Origin: an uncultured Altererythrobacter sp.
GTDB lineage: Bacteria > Pseudomonadota > Alphaproteobacteria > Sphingomonadales > Sphingomonadaceae
Length of the DNA: 64,000 bases
Assembly: GCA_913055875.1 (NCBI GenBank)
Contig: CAJXJY010000004.1
Span: forward strand, 186,001 to 250,000
Reading direction: 5' to 3'
The notes beneath the pieces were generated by a model. That model saw nothing but the letters and a program-made list of their open reading frames with translations. It did not search any database and was not told where the DNA came from. Numbering within the stretch: the stretch's first letter is position 1; each line of letters starts with the position of its first letter. This document shows, piece by piece, positions 6,971 through 16,594 of the stretch. A program made the translations under genes and the position numbers.

Positions 6971-8173
6971 ATGATGAGCCATTTCAAGACCCTCGATGAT
7001 CTCGGCGATGTCACCGGCAAGGTCGCGCTTCTGCGCGTCGATCTGAACCTGCCGATGAAGGACGGCTCGGCGACCGACGTCACCCGGGTCGAGGCCGCCA
7101 AGCCGACCATCCTCGAATTGTGCGACAAGGGCGCCAAGGTGCTGCTGCTCGCCCATTTCGGGCGGCCCAGGGGCCAGCGACACTCCACCATGAGCACCAG
7201 CTTCGTGCAGGGCGATGTCGAGGAAGTCCTCGGCAAGGAGATCATGTTCATCCCCGAGGTCATGGGCCCGGTGGTCGAACAGGCGGTCGGCATCCTGCGC
7301 GACGGCGATATCGGCCTGCTCGACAACGTCCGCTTCTGGCCGGGCGAGGAAGCGAACGATCCCGATTTCGCCAGGGGCATCGCCGCGATCGGCGATTTCT
7401 ACGTCAACGACGCCTTCTCCGCCGCACATCGCGCGCATGCGACGACCGAGGGGCTGGCGCACCTGCTGCCGGCCTATGCGGGCCGCGCGATGGAAGCCGA
7501 GCTGAAGGCGCTCGACGCCGCGCTCGGCAATCCGGAGCAGCCGGTTGCCGCCGTGGTCGGCGGGGCCAAGGTGTCGACCAAGCTCGACGTGCTGCAAAAC
7601 CTGGTCGGCCGGGTGCAGCACCTGATCATCGGCGGCGGCATGGCCAACACCTTCCTCGCCGCGCGCGGGGTCGATGTCGGGCAGTCGCTGTGCGAGCACG
7701 ATCTCGCCGGGACCGCGCGCACGATCATGGACGAGGCCGACCATGCCGGCTGCACCGTGCACCTGCCGTACGATGTGGTCGTGGCGCAGCAATTCGCCGC
7801 CAACCCGCCGTCGCTGCGCACCTGCAACGTCCACGAGGTCGCCTCGAACGAGATGATCCTCGATATCGGCCCGCAGGCGGTCGAGGCGCTCGGCGACGTG
7901 CTCAAGACGTGCCGCACGCTGGTGTGGAACGGTCCGCTCGGCGCATTTGAGACCGAGCCTTTCGATGCCGCCACCGTGGCGCTGGCGAAGACCGCGGCCG
8001 CGCTGACGCAGGACGGCTCGCTGACCTCGGTCGCGGGCGGAGGCGATACCGTCGCCGCGCTCGCGCATGCGGGGGTGAAGGACGATTTCACCTTCGTCTC
8101 GACCGCGGGCGGCGCGTTCCTCGAATGGATGGAAGGCAAGGAATTGCCGGGCGTGGCGGCGCTGAACTCCTAA
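6971..8173 (+). CDS. pgk: phosphoglycerate kinase
   Basis: Transfers phosphate between 1,3-bisphosphoglycerate and ADP in glycolysis or gluconeogenesis. Its 400 residues include the N-terminal substrate motifs [10 protein letters not shown] and [12 protein letters not shown], the [20 protein letters not shown] hinge region, and the C-terminal nucleotide loop [23 protein letters not shown] precedes the ATG at 6971; the ATG at 6974 is equally possible. Its stop overlaps the stop of the convergent flavodoxin-fold gene by 4 bp. Confidence 0.96.
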   Translation: MMSHFKTLDDLGDVTGKVALLRVDLNLPMKDGSATDVTRVEAAKPTILELCDKGAKVLLLAHFGRPRGQRHSTMSTSFVQGDVEEVLGKEIMFIPEVMGPVVEQAVGILRDGDIGLLDNVRFWPGEEANDPDFARGIAAIGDFYVNDAFSAAHRAHATTEGLAHLLPAYAGRAMEAELKALDAALGNPEQPVAAVVGGAKVSTKLDVLQNLVGRVQHLIIGGGMANTFLAARGVDVGQSLCEHDLAGTARTIMDEADHAGCTVHLPYDVVVAQQFAANPPSLRTCNVHEVASNEMILDIGPQAVEALGDVLKTCRTLVWNGPLGAFETEPFDAATVALAKTAAALTQDGSLTSVAGGGDTVAALAHAGVKDDFTFVSTAGGAFLEWMEGKELPGVAALNS

Positions 8174-8916
8174 CGATATTCCGGGTTGGGCGCGTCGAAC
8201 CGGCGCCCGTCCTTCCACGCCTCGACCGAATTGCCGTGGCACGGAATGCCACCCGCATCCTTCAGCATGCGCGCCATGTGCATCAGGTTCCAGGTCATGA
8301 AAGTGGTGTTGCGGCGGGTGAAGTCGTTGTCGAAGCCGACATACCCGCTGCCGTCCTCCTTCGGATCGCCGTAGCTCGGGCCCGGGCCCGCCTCGCCGAT
8401 CCAGCCGGCATCGGCCTGCGGCGGGATGGTGTAGCCGATATGCTGGAGCGAATAGAGCACGCCCATGCCGACATGCTTGATCCCGTCCTCGTTGCCGGTG
8501 ACGATGCAGCCGCCGGTCTTGCCGTAGTAGATGTATTGCCCCTTGGCGTTGGTCTGGCCCGAATGTGCGTAGAGCCGCTCGATCAGCCGGGAGCACACCG
8601 AACTGTGCTGGCCGAGCCAGATCGGCGTGCCGACGATCAGGATATCCGCCGCCTCGACCTTCGCCCAGATGTCCGGCCATTCGTCGTTCTCGGCGCCGTG
8701 CTCGGTCATGTCGGGATAGACGCCGGGCGCGATATCGTGATCGGCCAGCCGAACCTGTTCGAGCGCGACGCCGTTTTTCACGAGGATCGTCTCGGCGACG
8801 CCGAGCAGCTTGGCGGTATGCGAGCCTTCGGGGGACAGCTTGAGCGTGCAGTTGATCGTCAGCGCCCTGAGATCGCCGAAATCCGCCACGTTCTCGTCGG
8901 ATGCCTGGTTGGCCAT
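8170..8916 (-). CDS. flavodoxin-fold NAD(P)H-dependent oxidoreductase
   Basis: A 248-residue protein of the NADPH-dependent FMN reductase/flavodoxin superfamily. After a short polar N-terminus it has the first beta strand [19 protein letters not shown] as flavin phosphate loop, then [15 protein letters not shown], where the flavin ring is expected to stack, and the [16 protein letters not shown] loop. It is probably a cytosolic FMN-dependent quinone or azo-type reductase; the substrate cannot be inferred. It reads against the glycolytic genes. Confidence 0.82.
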   Translation of the reverse strand: MANQASDENVADFGDLRALTINCTLKLSPEGSHTAKLLGVAETILVKNGVALEQVRLADHDIAPGVYPDMTEHGAENDEWPDIWAKVEAADILIVGTPIWLGQHSSVCSRLIERLYAHSGQTNAKGQYIYYGKTGGCIVTGNEDGIKHVGMGVLYSLQHIGYTIPPQADAGWIGEAGPGPSYGDPKEDGSGYVGFDNDFTRRNTTFMTWNLMHMARMLKDAGGIPCHGNSVEAWKDGRRFDAPNPEYR

Positions 8917-9044
8917 GCTCTCTCCTTCTTTTCTGACTGGAGATACGAACGGCGCCGCGAATAGTTCGCCCGGTGCAGTTGCGGGTGGGCGAGGGGGCGG
9001 GTAAGGGCGCGGGCATTCCGATTGCCTACCTCACGAGGATCGCC

Positions 9045-9932
9045 ATGAATTTCGACGAAATGACCGCCCGTATCGCCACCGGAGAAGGCTTCATCGCCGC
9101 GCTCGACCAGTCGGGCGGCTCGACCCCCAAGGCGCTGCGTGGCTACGGTGTCGAGGATCATGCGTGGACCAACGAGGAGGAAATGTTCGGCCTGATCCAC
9201 GAAATGCGCCAGCGCATCATCGAAAGCCCCTGCTTCGGCAACGGCAAGGTGATCGGCGCGATCCTGTTCGAAAAGACGATGGAAGGCGAGAGCGGCGGCA
9301 AGAGCGTGCCCGCACGGCTCAAGGAGCGCGGCATCGTGCCCTTCCTCAAGGTCGACAAGGGGCTTCAGGACGAGCGCGACGGGGTGCAGCTGATGAAGCC
9401 CAATCCGGGCCTCGAAGCGATGTGCGCACGTGCGAAGGAACTGGGCGTGTTCGGGACCAAGATGCGTAGCGTGATCAAGTCGGCCGATCCGGTCGGGATC
9501 AAGGCCAACGTCCACCAGCAGTTCGCCGAAGCCGTGCGTATCCTCTCCAGCGGTCTCGTGCCGATCCTCGAACCCGAATACGACATCACAGCAACCGATC
9601 GCGCCGAGGGTGAAAAGATCATGCTCGAAGCGATCGAAGAAGGGCTCGGCGCGCTGCCCGAGGGGCAGCAGGTGATGCTCAAGCTGTCGATCCCGAAGGA
9701 AGCGGGGCTGTTCGCGGGGCTGGTGGATCACCCCAAGGTTTTGCGCGTGGTCGCTCTGTCGGGCGGCTATTCGACCGACGAGGCGTGCAGCGAACTGGCG
9801 AAGAATCCCGGCATGATCGCCAGCTTCAGCCGCGGCCTGCTGCAGGATTTGCGCGCGCAGCAGCGCGACGACGAGTTCGACGCGACGCTGTCGGGCGCGA
9901 TCGACCGGATCCACGCCGCGAGTATGGCGTAA
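9045..9932 (+). CDS. fda: fructose-bisphosphate aldolase, class I (Staphylococcus-type)
   Basis: A Schiff-base aldolase interconverting fructose-1,6-bisphosphate with dihydroxyacetone phosphate and glyceraldehyde-3-phosphate. The 295-residue protein has the class I family blocks GFIAALDQSGGSTPKAL, GAILFEKTM, VPFLKVDKGL, IFGTKMRS-like VFGTKMRSVI, and RVVALSGGYS. I recognise it as the bacterial class I type of about 296 residues. The start ATG at 9045 follows CACGAGGATCGCC. It completes the tkt-gap-pgk-aldolase set. Confidence 0.93.
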   Translation: MNFDEMTARIATGEGFIAALDQSGGSTPKALRGYGVEDHAWTNEEEMFGLIHEMRQRIIESPCFGNGKVIGAILFEKTMEGESGGKSVPARLKERGIVPFLKVDKGLQDERDGVQLMKPNPGLEAMCARAKELGVFGTKMRSVIKSADPVGIKANVHQQFAEAVRILSSGLVPILEPEYDITATDRAEGEKIMLEAIEEGLGALPEGQQVMLKLSIPKEAGLFAGLVDHPKVLRVVALSGGYSTDEACSELAKNPGMIASFSRGLLQDLRAQQRDDEFDATLSGAIDRIHAASMA

Positions 9933-9938
9933 CCTTCG

Positions 9939-10379
9939 CTAGGGCAGGCGCAAGGCAGTGCTGCCGGTTCTGCCCAGCGAAACGACCATCTTCTCGTAGA
10001 CGAAGGTGATTTCCTCGACATAGGCTTCATCGGCGTCGGAAGATTTCGGCGTCGCCGAGGCGAGCACGATTCCGTGGCCGTGGGTGGCATAGGTTTCGCC
10101 GAGCGAGATATTTGCGGTGTCGCGCCATCCCGCGCCGTCGATCCGTGTGCGTACGATCAGTCGGCCGGCCCAGACGCATTGCGTGTCGACCGGGCAGCGG
10201 CTGTCCTCGACCACCGCCTTCGGCGTTACCACCACCTCGCCGACACGGACCGGCTGACCGAGGCGGACGGGCGTGCCTTCCGCGAAAGGTGTGCCTTCCA
10301 CGTTCGGCGCGTCCGGGATGACTGCGCAAGCGGATAGGGACATCGAAACGAAGGCTGCGAATGCGAGATGGCGGGTCAT
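9939..10379 (-). CDS. lipoprotein with DSRCP..C motif
   Basis: A 146-residue predicted lipoprotein. A hydrophobic signal peptide ends in the lipobox LSAC, giving the acylated cysteine near residue 18. The mature part is short and beta-rich and carries VEDSRCPVDTQCVWAGR, whose two cysteines could form a disulphide in the periplasm. It is followed upstream on the same strand by a related secreted protein (10431-10814). The function is unknown. Confidence 0.75.
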   Translation of the reverse strand: MTRHLAFAAFVSMSLSACAVIPDAPNVEGTPFAEGTPVRLGQPVRVGEVVVTPKAVVEDSRCPVDTQCVWAGRLIVRTRIDGAGWRDTANISLGETYATHGHGIVLASATPKSSDADEAYVEEITFVYEKMVVSLGRTGSTALRLP

Positions 10380-10430
10380 GGCCGCGGCTAGACGCAGCTG
10401 CCGCTTGCGCGATGCTGAACGGGTCCGGCG

Positions 10431-10814
10431 TCAGCGCTCCGGGACGAAGACGAAATCGAGCCGATACTCCTTGAGCCGGATCGCCCCGGTATCGCTGGGC
10501 GGCGTGGTCGTGCCGGCGAAGACGACCGATCCACCCGGCACCGGGTAGCGCGTTCCGACAGCGAACGGTGCTTCGCGCTCTCCGTCGCGCCAGGTCAGAA
10601 CGGTATCGATCACCAGTCGATCGTCGCGCAGGCACAGGTTTCGCGGTGTGCAGCGCGAATCCTCCATTACCCCGAAGGCGACAACCGAAATACCATCGCC
10701 AAGGTCGACCCGTTCGAACATGCGGACATCGCGAACGACGCGCTGTTCCGGGGCTTCGGCGGCCGAGGCGGTGGCCGAAGCGAGCAGCAGGACGGGCAGG
10801 GTCTTGCGTATCAT
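10431..10814 (-). CDS. secreted protein related to the neighbouring lipoprotein
   Basis: A 127-residue exported protein starting MIRKTLPVLLLASATASAAEA, a standard signal peptide with likely cleavage after ASA. The mature part repeats the plan of the next gene: a beta-rich body with MEDSRCTPRNLCLRDDRL in place of VEDSRCPVDTQCVWAGRL, and a C-terminal YRLDFVFVPER strand. AGGAG precedes the ATG. The two genes look like an old tandem duplication. Function unknown. Confidence 0.72.
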   Translation of the reverse strand: MIRKTLPVLLLASATASAAEAPEQRVVRDVRMFERVDLGDGISVVAFGVMEDSRCTPRNLCLRDDRLVIDTVLTWRDGEREAPFAVGTRYPVPGGSVVFAGTTTPPSDTGAIRLKEYRLDFVFVPER

Positions 10815-10949
10815 GGCGCACTCCTGTGGGAATGGTGGCGAGCCTACGCACGAGATGGCTCGCCGGAAAGCGTGCGCACGCAGCGATGGCACCGCTGTCC
10901 CGGCATCGGACAGCTTGGCGAGCGCAACTCGTGCCGCTAAGCGCCGTGC

Positions 10950-11579
10950 ATGTCCGATCCCGCCTGCCAGCTCTACCTGATCTCCCCGCTCGACGTCGGC
11001 GGCGACTTCGCGCACCGGCTCGATCGTGCGCTCGATGCCGGGGCTGGCATCGCCACCGCGTTCCAGTTCCGGGTCAAGGATGTCGACCAGCACGAGGCCG
11101 CGCGGCTGGCCGGGCCGCTGCAGGAGATCTGCGCCGCGCGCGACGTCGCCTTCATCGTCAACGACGATATCGCGCTCGCCAGGCGGTTGCAGGCCGACGG
11201 CGTGCATCTGGGCCAGTCCGACGGCACGCCGAAGGAGGCGCGCGAAGCGCTCGGCCGGGAGGCACAGATCGGCGTCACCTGTCACGCGTCGAAACATCTC
11301 GCGATGGAAGCCGGCGAGGCAGGGGCGGACTATGTCGCGTTCGGCTCGTTCTTCCCCAGCGCGACCAAGCCGAGCGAGCACCGCCCCGATCCGGATATCC
11401 TCGAATGGTGGAGCGCGCTGTTCGAACTGCCCTGCGTCGCGATCGGCGGGATCGCGCCGCACAATTGCTCCCCGCTGATTGCAGCGGGTGCCGATTTCCT
11501 CGCCGTGTCGGGGGCGGTGTGGAGCGACGACGAAGTGCTGATAATCAAGGATTTCGCGGATAAAATCGCCGCGGCGTGA
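10950..11579 (+). CDS. thiE: thiamine-phosphate synthase
   Basis: A TIM-barrel enzyme joining hydroxymethylpyrimidine pyrophosphate and thiazole phosphate to make thiamine monophosphate. The 209 residues include the substrate blocks QFRVKDVD, FIVNDDIALA, ADGVHLGQSDG, VTCHASKH and the phosphate-binding VAIGGIAPHN. The motif order fits ThiE; TenI-type isomerases share the fold and cannot be fully excluded. There is no TPP riboswitch-like leader upstream. Confidence 0.85.
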   Translation: MSDPACQLYLISPLDVGGDFAHRLDRALDAGAGIATAFQFRVKDVDQHEAARLAGPLQEICAARDVAFIVNDDIALARRLQADGVHLGQSDGTPKEAREALGREAQIGVTCHASKHLAMEAGEAGADYVAFGSFFPSATKPSEHRPDPDILEWWSALFELPCVAIGGIAPHNCSPLIAAGADFLAVSGAVWSDDEVLIIKDFADKIAAA

Positions 11580-11641
11580 GTTGGATGGGCAAAGGGCCGC
11601 CCAAAGGGCAGTCGAAGAGCCCGTTGCCGGAGGTATCGCCA

Positions 11642-12883
11642 ATGCGCCGTTTTCTTGCCGCCTTTTCATTCGCCCTGCTCGCTGCGTGCGGGTTCAACGG
11701 CACCGATCGCTACGAAGAGGAAAACACGGCGGCCGACAGGGCGACGGCAAGTCACGACAATCTCGCCGACACCATGGCCTCGTCCGATCCCGCCCCGGGC
11801 GAAACGATGACCCAGGACATCCCCGATCCCGAGGACCGGCCGATCATGCAGTTGCAGGTCGTGCTCGACCGGCAGGGCTTCGGGCCGGGGGTGATCGACG
11901 GCAAGATGGGCATGAGCACCGAGAACGCGCTGCGCGGCTTCCAGGAAGCGAACGACCTTACAGTAACCGGCCGGCACGACCGGGCGACCAAGCAGGCGTT
12001 GTCGCAATGGGACAATATTCCAGCGACGCGCGTCGTGACCATTCCGGAGCAGTGGGCCGAACTGACATTCGTCGAGATACCCGAAGACACCGCCGAAAAG
12101 GCGGACATGGACAAGCTCGGATACACATCGCTCGACGAGAAGCTGGCCGAGCGTTTTCATACCACTATCGAAACGCTCCGGATGCTCAATCCGGGAGGCA
12201 AGCCGGCGGGAATGGAGCAGGCGGGTAGCGAAACTCCGGCCGGGCAGTCGACCGCCTCGGCCACCGTTGCCCCTGCGACGCCGACTCCCACGGCGAGCGC
12301 GGCGACCGGGAACCCGGCGCCGGAAGGTGAAACCGAGATGCAATCGCTCTTTGCCGCCGGCCAACAGATTCGGGTGCCGAATATCGGGGCCGACCGGATC
12401 GATCCCGACGGGGTGTCGGACAAGGGTTGGCAGCAGACCCTGCAGGCGCTCGGCGTAGGCACCCAGCAGCCCGAGGTCGACCGGATCGTGGTGAGCAAGG
12501 CAGGCAAGACGCTCAAGGCCTATCGCGACGACAGGCTGGTCGCGCTGTTCACGGTAAGCTCGGGTTCGAGCCGGTTCCCGCTACCGCTCGGCGAATGGAA
12601 GATCGTGGGCGAGGCCTACAATCCTCCCTACCGCTACGACCCGGAGGTGCTCGGCCAGGATGACGGCGAAACCGAGGTCTACGAACTGCCCGCCGGGCCC
12701 AACAGCCCCGTCGGCGTCGTGTGGATCGACCTGTCCAAGGAGCATTACGGCATCCACGGCACGCCCGATCCGGGAACCATCGGTCGCGCGCAAAGCAGCG
12801 GTTGCGTGCGATTGACCAATTGGGACGCGGCGCGGCTGGCCGGGATGGTATCGCAATCGACCAAGGTGATTTTCGAGGCCTGA
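11642..12883 (+). CDS. L,D-transpeptidase lipoprotein (ErfK/YkuD family) with PG-binding domain
   Basis: A 413-residue cell-wall enzyme anchored as a lipoprotein (lipobox LLAACG near residue 16). Residues about 75-120 form a peptidoglycan-binding-1 domain (LQVVLDRQGFGPGVIDGKMG...TENALRGFQ). A Ser/Thr/Ala/Pro linker follows. The C-terminal YkuD catalytic domain ends with HGTPDPGTIGRAQSSGCVRL, holding the catalytic His and Cys. The start at 11642 follows GGAGG, 62 bp after thiE. The next gene is an M23 endopeptidase, so the pair acts on peptidoglycan cross-links. Confidence 0.92.
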   Translation: MRRFLAAFSFALLAACGFNGTDRYEEENTAADRATASHDNLADTMASSDPAPGETMTQDIPDPEDRPIMQLQVVLDRQGFGPGVIDGKMGMSTENALRGFQEANDLTVTGRHDRATKQALSQWDNIPATRVVTIPEQWAELTFVEIPEDTAEKADMDKLGYTSLDEKLAERFHTTIETLRMLNPGGKPAGMEQAGSETPAGQSTASATVAPATPTPTASAATGNPAPEGETEMQSLFAAGQQIRVPNIGADRIDPDGVSDKGWQQTLQALGVGTQQPEVDRIVVSKAGKTLKAYRDDRLVALFTVSSGSSRFPLPLGEWKIVGEAYNPPYRYDPEVLGQDDGETEVYELPAGPNSPVGVVWIDLSKEHYGIHGTPDPGTIGRAQSSGCVRLTNWDAARLAGMVSQSTKVIFEA

Positions 12884-12900
12884 TCGGCTAGGGAAGAAAC

Positions 12901-13587
12901 ATGAATATCGTCGACCGCCTGCTGACCATCGTCATCACCGCCGCGCTGACCTCGGCGGCGTGGATCATCGTCGGCGGGAGCGTGATCGAGAATGCTTCGG
13001 GCGACAGCCAGCGCGAAAGCACGCGTCCGGCCGAGGCGGCGCCGAGCCCGGATCCGACCATGGTCGAAAGCGAGGACGGCGAAACCGGCGCCGAAGCGCC
13101 TTCGCTTCAGACCGAGACGGCATCGGTTCCCAGCTCGGGCGAGACGCAGAACCTGCTGATCCCGGTGCTCAACGTCCGTCCGTCCGAGCTCACCGACACT
13201 TTCACCGATTCGCGCGGGGGCGGGACGCGGCTGCACGAGGCGATCGACATCATGGCGCCCGCCGGTACTTCGGTGGTCGCGGCGGCGCCCGGCAGGATCG
13301 AGAAGCTGTTCGTCTCCGATGCCGGAGGCAACACGATCTATGTCCGCTCGAAGGACCGGCAGACGATCCACTATTACGCCCATCTCGACGAATATGCGAA
13401 GGGCCTGAAGGAAGGCCAGCGCGTGCGGCGCGGGCAGCGGCTCGGCACGGTCGGCAGCACCGGCAATGCCTCGCCCGAGGCGCCACACCTCCATTTCGCG
13501 ATCATGCGGACCACCGACGATGCCGAATGGTGGGAGCCGGCCAATGCGCTCAACCCCTACCCGCTGCTGGCGGGGCAGGGGCGGTAG
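12901..13587 (+). CDS. M23 (LytM) family metallopeptidase
   Basis: A 228-residue membrane-anchored peptidoglycan endopeptidase. Residues 8-30 form an N-terminal membrane helix, followed by an acidic linker. The LytM domain holds the zinc ligands in HEAIDIMAPAGTSV (HxxxD) and HLHF, plus YYAHLDEY. The gene starts 17 bp after the L,D-transpeptidase stop, indicating one operon. Catalytic residues look intact, so it is probably active rather than a degenerate EnvC-like activator. Confidence 0.9.
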   Translation: MNIVDRLLTIVITAALTSAAWIIVGGSVIENASGDSQRESTRPAEAAPSPDPTMVESEDGETGAEAPSLQTETASVPSSGETQNLLIPVLNVRPSELTDTFTDSRGGGTRLHEAIDIMAPAGTSVVAAAPGRIEKLFVSDAGGNTIYVRSKDRQTIHYYAHLDEYAKGLKEGQRVRRGQRLGTVGSTGNASPEAPHLHFAIMRTTDDAEWWEPANALNPYPLLAGQGR

Positions 13588-13607
13588 AGCGTTTGCAGTT
13601 TCGCTGA
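13585..13607 (+). repeat. TAGAG-hairpin short repeat, copy 1
   Basis: TAGAGCGTTTGCAGTTTCGCTGA starts in the stop codon of the M23 gene. Closely related copies stand at 20871-20896 and 44654-44678. Each contains a small CAGC-TTC-GCTG type hairpin and directly follows a gene end. Confidence 0.5.
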
Positions 13608-13626
13608 ATCGGCCCCGCGCCGTTTG

Positions 13627-13745
13627 AATCGTCATCCTGAACTTGTTTGACCTTCGGCCAGCTTCGCTTCCAGGATCCATTTCGCCTCGGCCGAGGACGG
13701 TGCGGGCGGAGAGATGGATGCTGAAACAAGTTCAGCATGACGAAT
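13627..13745. repeat. REP-like inverted repeat
   Basis: The arms 13627-13648 (AATCGTCATCCTGAACTTGT..) and 13724-13745 match in inverted orientation with two mismatches in 22 bp, separated by 75 bp. The ATCCTGAACTTGTTTCAGGATCC-type word is a common extragenic palindrome of sphingomonads. It lies between convergent genes. Confidence 0.6.
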
Positions 13746-13770
13746 TTGGCAGACCTGATCGAAATTGAGC

Positions 13771-14124
13771 CTAGCGCGTCCGCCGGACGCAGCGGACCCG
13801 GCCGGGGTTGCCCTCTTCGTCGAGCCAGCGCAGCGTCGCCCGGCCGGCGCGCAGGAACATCATGCCCTTCATCGGGCCGCGAGTGAACTGGACGGTCTTG
13901 CCGGTCAGCAGGTAGGTGCCCGATCCTTCGTCGGTGCGATAGGTCGAGGCGTTGTCGATCACGAAATCCCGGCCGTCGATCACGCGCGTAGCGGGGCCGG
14001 CGGCATCGCCGGGCAACGCACAGACATAGCGTCCCTGCGGCAGCGTCTGCAGCTTGCCACCGGGCGCCGCGGACGCCTCCGCCGCGGCGAGGAGCAGAAC
14101 AAGGAGGATGGCGGATGCCTTCAT
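13771..14124 (-). CDS. secreted hypothetical protein
   Basis: A 117-residue protein with a clear signal peptide ([17 protein letters not shown]). The mature part contains [27 protein letters not shown]-like text ([20 protein letters not shown]) and a C-terminal [17 protein letters not shown]. Two cysteines could pair. AAGGAG lies just upstream of the ATG. No family recognised. It diverges from efp. Confidence 0.7.
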   Translation of the reverse strand: MKASAILLVLLLAAAEASAAPGGKLQTLPQGRYVCALPGDAAGPATRVIDGRDFVIDNASTYRTDEGSGTYLLTGKTVQFTRGPMKGMMFLRAGRATLRWLDEEGNPGRVRCVRRTR

Positions 14125-14250
14125 CGCGAACTCCTTAGCCTTGCCGCGCCGATAGCGCCACCGACCTTGCTCCACGCTGACCGCTCGGCTAAGGGCGCGC
14201 CACGCAGGCGGACCGGCGGGTCCGCGCGAAGAAACCGAAGGTTCGTTTCC

Positions 14251-14814
14251 ATGAAAATCAGCGGCGTGGACATCCGTCCCGGCAATATCCTCGAATACGA
14301 AGGCGGCATCTGGAAAGTCGCCAAGATCCAGCACACCCAGCCGGGCAAGGGCGGGGCCTATATGCAGGTCGAGATGAAGAACCTGCAGGACGGTCGCAAG
14401 ACCAATGTCCGCTTCCGCAGCGCCGACACGGTCGAGAAGGTCCGGCTCGACACGCGCGAGTACCAGTTCCTCTACGAGGACGGCGATATGCTGGTGTTCA
14501 TGGACCAGGAAAGCTTCGAACAGATCATGCTGCCCAGCGACCTGCTCGGCGATGCGCGCCCGTTCCTGCAGGACGGGATGCAGGTGCAGCTCGAATTGTG
14601 GGAAGAGAAGCCGATTTCGGTCGAGCTGCCGCAGCAGGTCGAGGCCGACATCGTCGAGGCCGATGCGGTGGTGAAGGGGCAGACCGCCTCCTCCAGCTAC
14701 AAGCCTGCGGTGCTCGACAACGGCGTGCGCATCATGGTCCCGCCGCATATCGAGAGCGGCACCCGGATAATTGTCGACGTCTACGAACAGGCCTATGTCG
14801 GGAAGGCAGGCTGA
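14251..14814 (+). CDS. efp: elongation factor P
   Basis: EF-P enters the ribosomal E site and rescues stalling at polyproline. The 187-residue length and three beta domains are standard: [21 protein letters not shown], the domain I tip loop, PGDARPFL-like domain II text ([20 protein letters not shown]), and the C-terminal [21 protein letters not shown]. The tip reads [10 protein letters not shown], so the modifiable residue is lysine, as in the EpmA-type group. No modification enzyme gene is in this window. Confidence 0.95.
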   Translation: MKISGVDIRPGNILEYEGGIWKVAKIQHTQPGKGGAYMQVEMKNLQDGRKTNVRFRSADTVEKVRLDTREYQFLYEDGDMLVFMDQESFEQIMLPSDLLGDARPFLQDGMQVQLELWEEKPISVELPQQVEADIVEADAVVKGQTASSSYKPAVLDNGVRIMVPPHIESGTRIIVDVYEQAYVGKAG

Positions 14815-14854
14815 CGGAGGCCCGCTGGCTGAGGCCAGCTAACGGAGAAACACG

Positions 14855-15208
14855 ATGGCGGATGGTGCGCATCCGGAACTGGCGGACATCGATCTCGCGA
14901 ACAGCTATATCCTCGGCGTCATCTACGACGACGAATCGCTGACGCTGGAAATGGATTTCCGCCTGACCGAAGACCATCCGCGCTATGAAGTCTCCGACGG
15001 CGACGAGGACGGCTGCTACGCCAAGGGCTTCATCCGCTTCGCCGAATTCGACGATCTCCGCCTGCGCAAGGCCGAGACGCCCGAGGGCGAGGAGGTCGAC
15101 TACAGCGACATCTATTCGGCCACGATCGAGGGCGACTACGCCAATATCTCGAGCGGCTGGGGCGAAATCGAACTGACCGCGCAATCGATCCAGATCGCGC
15201 TCGACTGA
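14855..15208 (+). CDS. acidic hypothetical protein
   Basis: A 117-residue, strongly acidic cytosolic protein (MADGAHPELADIDLANSYIL..). It lies 40 bp after efp and 16 bp before the inositol-phosphatase gene, on the same strand, and ACGGAG precedes the ATG. It shows alternating beta strands (FIRFAEFDDLRLRKAE, SGWGEIELTAQSIQI) and no membrane segment. Not recognised. Confidence 0.75.
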   Translation: MADGAHPELADIDLANSYILGVIYDDESLTLEMDFRLTEDHPRYEVSDGDEDGCYAKGFIRFAEFDDLRLRKAETPEGEEVDYSDIYSATIEGDYANISSGWGEIELTAQSIQIALD

Positions 15209-15224
15209 CCAGAAAGACCCAACA

Positions 15225-16043
15225 ATGTCCATGTATTCCGGCCTGATCCGCGTGATGGAACGCGCCGCGCGCAAGGCGGGCGGCCGCCTGCGACGCGATT
15301 TCGGCGAGGTCGAGCACTTGCAGGTCAGCCGCAAGGGTCCGGCCGATTTCGTCTCCAAGGCGGACATGCGCGCCGAGCGTACGCTCTATGACGAACTGCT
15401 CGCCGCGCGGCCCGACTGGGGTTTCGTGATGGAGGAAGCGGGCACGATCGAGGGCGATCCGGACAAGCCGCGCTGGATCGTCGACCCGCTCGACGGGACC
15501 AGCAACTTCCTCCACGGCATCCCGCATTTCACGATCAGCATCGCGGCGCAGGAGCCGAAGCTCGACGGCTCGGGCTGGGGCGATGTGATCGCCGGAGTGA
15601 TCTACCAGCCGATCACCGACGAGACCTTCTGGGCCGAAAAGACCCGCGGCGCCTGGCTGCATGACGGACGGCTGCGCGTCTCCTCGCGCTCGCGCCTGTC
15701 GGACGCGCTGATCGCCACCGGCATTCCGTTTCGCGGCGCGGGCGATCCGGCGGAATGGAGCGCGATCTACCACGCGTTCGGACCCGAAGTCGCAGGCATC
15801 CGCCGTTTCGGCGCCGCCTCGCTCGACCTCGCCTGGCTCGCGGCGGGGCGGTATGACGGGTTCTGGGAGAGTGGGCTCAGCGACTGGGACACCGCGGCAG
15901 GCTGCCTGATAGTGCGCGAAGCGGGCGGCTTCGTCAGCGACTATCGCGGTCGCTCGCAGCCGATCCACTCGGCGCAGGTGCTGGCCGCGAACGACGCGCT
16001 GCATTCGAAGCTGCACAAGCTGCTCGCGGGTGCATTGAAGTAG
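15225..16043 (+). CDS. suhB: inositol monophosphatase family protein
   Basis: A Mg2+-dependent phosphatase of 272 residues. The metal site is intact in WIVDPLDGTSNFLHGIPHF, with the preceding MEEAG in place of the usual EESG, and the C-terminal SGLSDWDTAAGCLIVREAGG supplies the last metal ligand. In bacteria SuhB-type proteins hydrolyse myo-inositol-1-phosphate and may also act in rRNA transcription complexes. Which role applies here is not visible. Confidence 0.87.
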   Translation: MSMYSGLIRVMERAARKAGGRLRRDFGEVEHLQVSRKGPADFVSKADMRAERTLYDELLAARPDWGFVMEEAGTIEGDPDKPRWIVDPLDGTSNFLHGIPHFTISIAAQEPKLDGSGWGDVIAGVIYQPITDETFWAEKTRGAWLHDGRLRVSSRSRLSDALIATGIPFRGAGDPAEWSAIYHAFGPEVAGIRRFGAASLDLAWLAAGRYDGFWESGLSDWDTAAGCLIVREAGGFVSDYRGRSQPIHSAQVLAANDALHSKLHKLLAGALK

Positions 16044-16087
16044 CTGGATCTGTACGGGTATCACTTTTCGAACGAAGGGAGGTATCG

Positions 16088-16537
16088 ATGGATAAGCCGG
16101 CAAGAGTATGGGGTTTGACTTCCGCGATATGGGTGGCGGTGATGGCACTCGTGGCCGATGCTTTCGTCGCCATTGTCGAAGCCAACAATTCTCAGATCAT
16201 TCAACTCAAGGAAGCTGAAGCGGACCGGATCTTGGAGGCGATCCGATCCGGCAATCCCGATGTAGCCGCCGAGAACCTCGAGTTTTTGCTGAGGGCCGGC
16301 CTCGTAACCGATCGCGCGACAGCGCAAGGGTTGGTCGAATATTTGCGCAAACGCGAACCTGGCGAGGGAGCCTACCTTGGCCAGTTGCAGCCCGCCGGGC
16401 CGCAAGAAAGCGACCGCCGGACCTTCGAAGCGAGCGATGCGGAAGATTTGCTTACCAAGTATGGGATCAAGCCCGGTGAAGATGTTCGGCCGCTTACGCC
16501 CAGATGGTCAACTTTCGGAAGCGGAAATGCTAAATAG
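16088..16537 (+). CDS. membrane-anchored hypothetical protein
   Basis: A 149-residue protein with one N-terminal membrane helix (about residues 10-30, TSAIWVAVMALVADAFVAIV) followed by a charged helical body (LKEAEADRILEAIRSGN) and a polar C-terminus. GGAGG is 6 nt upstream of the ATG. Base composition is slightly more A+T-rich than its neighbours. Not recognised; probably tethered to the inner membrane. Confidence 0.65.
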   Translation: MDKPARVWGLTSAIWVAVMALVADAFVAIVEANNSQIIQLKEAEADRILEAIRSGNPDVAAENLEFLLRAGLVTDRATAQGLVEYLRKREPGEGAYLGQLQPAGPQESDRRTFEASDAEDLLTKYGIKPGEDVRPLTPRWSTFGSGNAK

Positions 16538-16594
16538 GCGATCCGGCTTGATGCCGCTGCACGGCACCGCTAACAGCCCCGCTCCCGCAGCAGT

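Noticed and set aside
10815-10949. TPP riboswitch before thiE
   Set aside because: The 135-bp leader lacks the CUGAGA and related core strings of the thi box.
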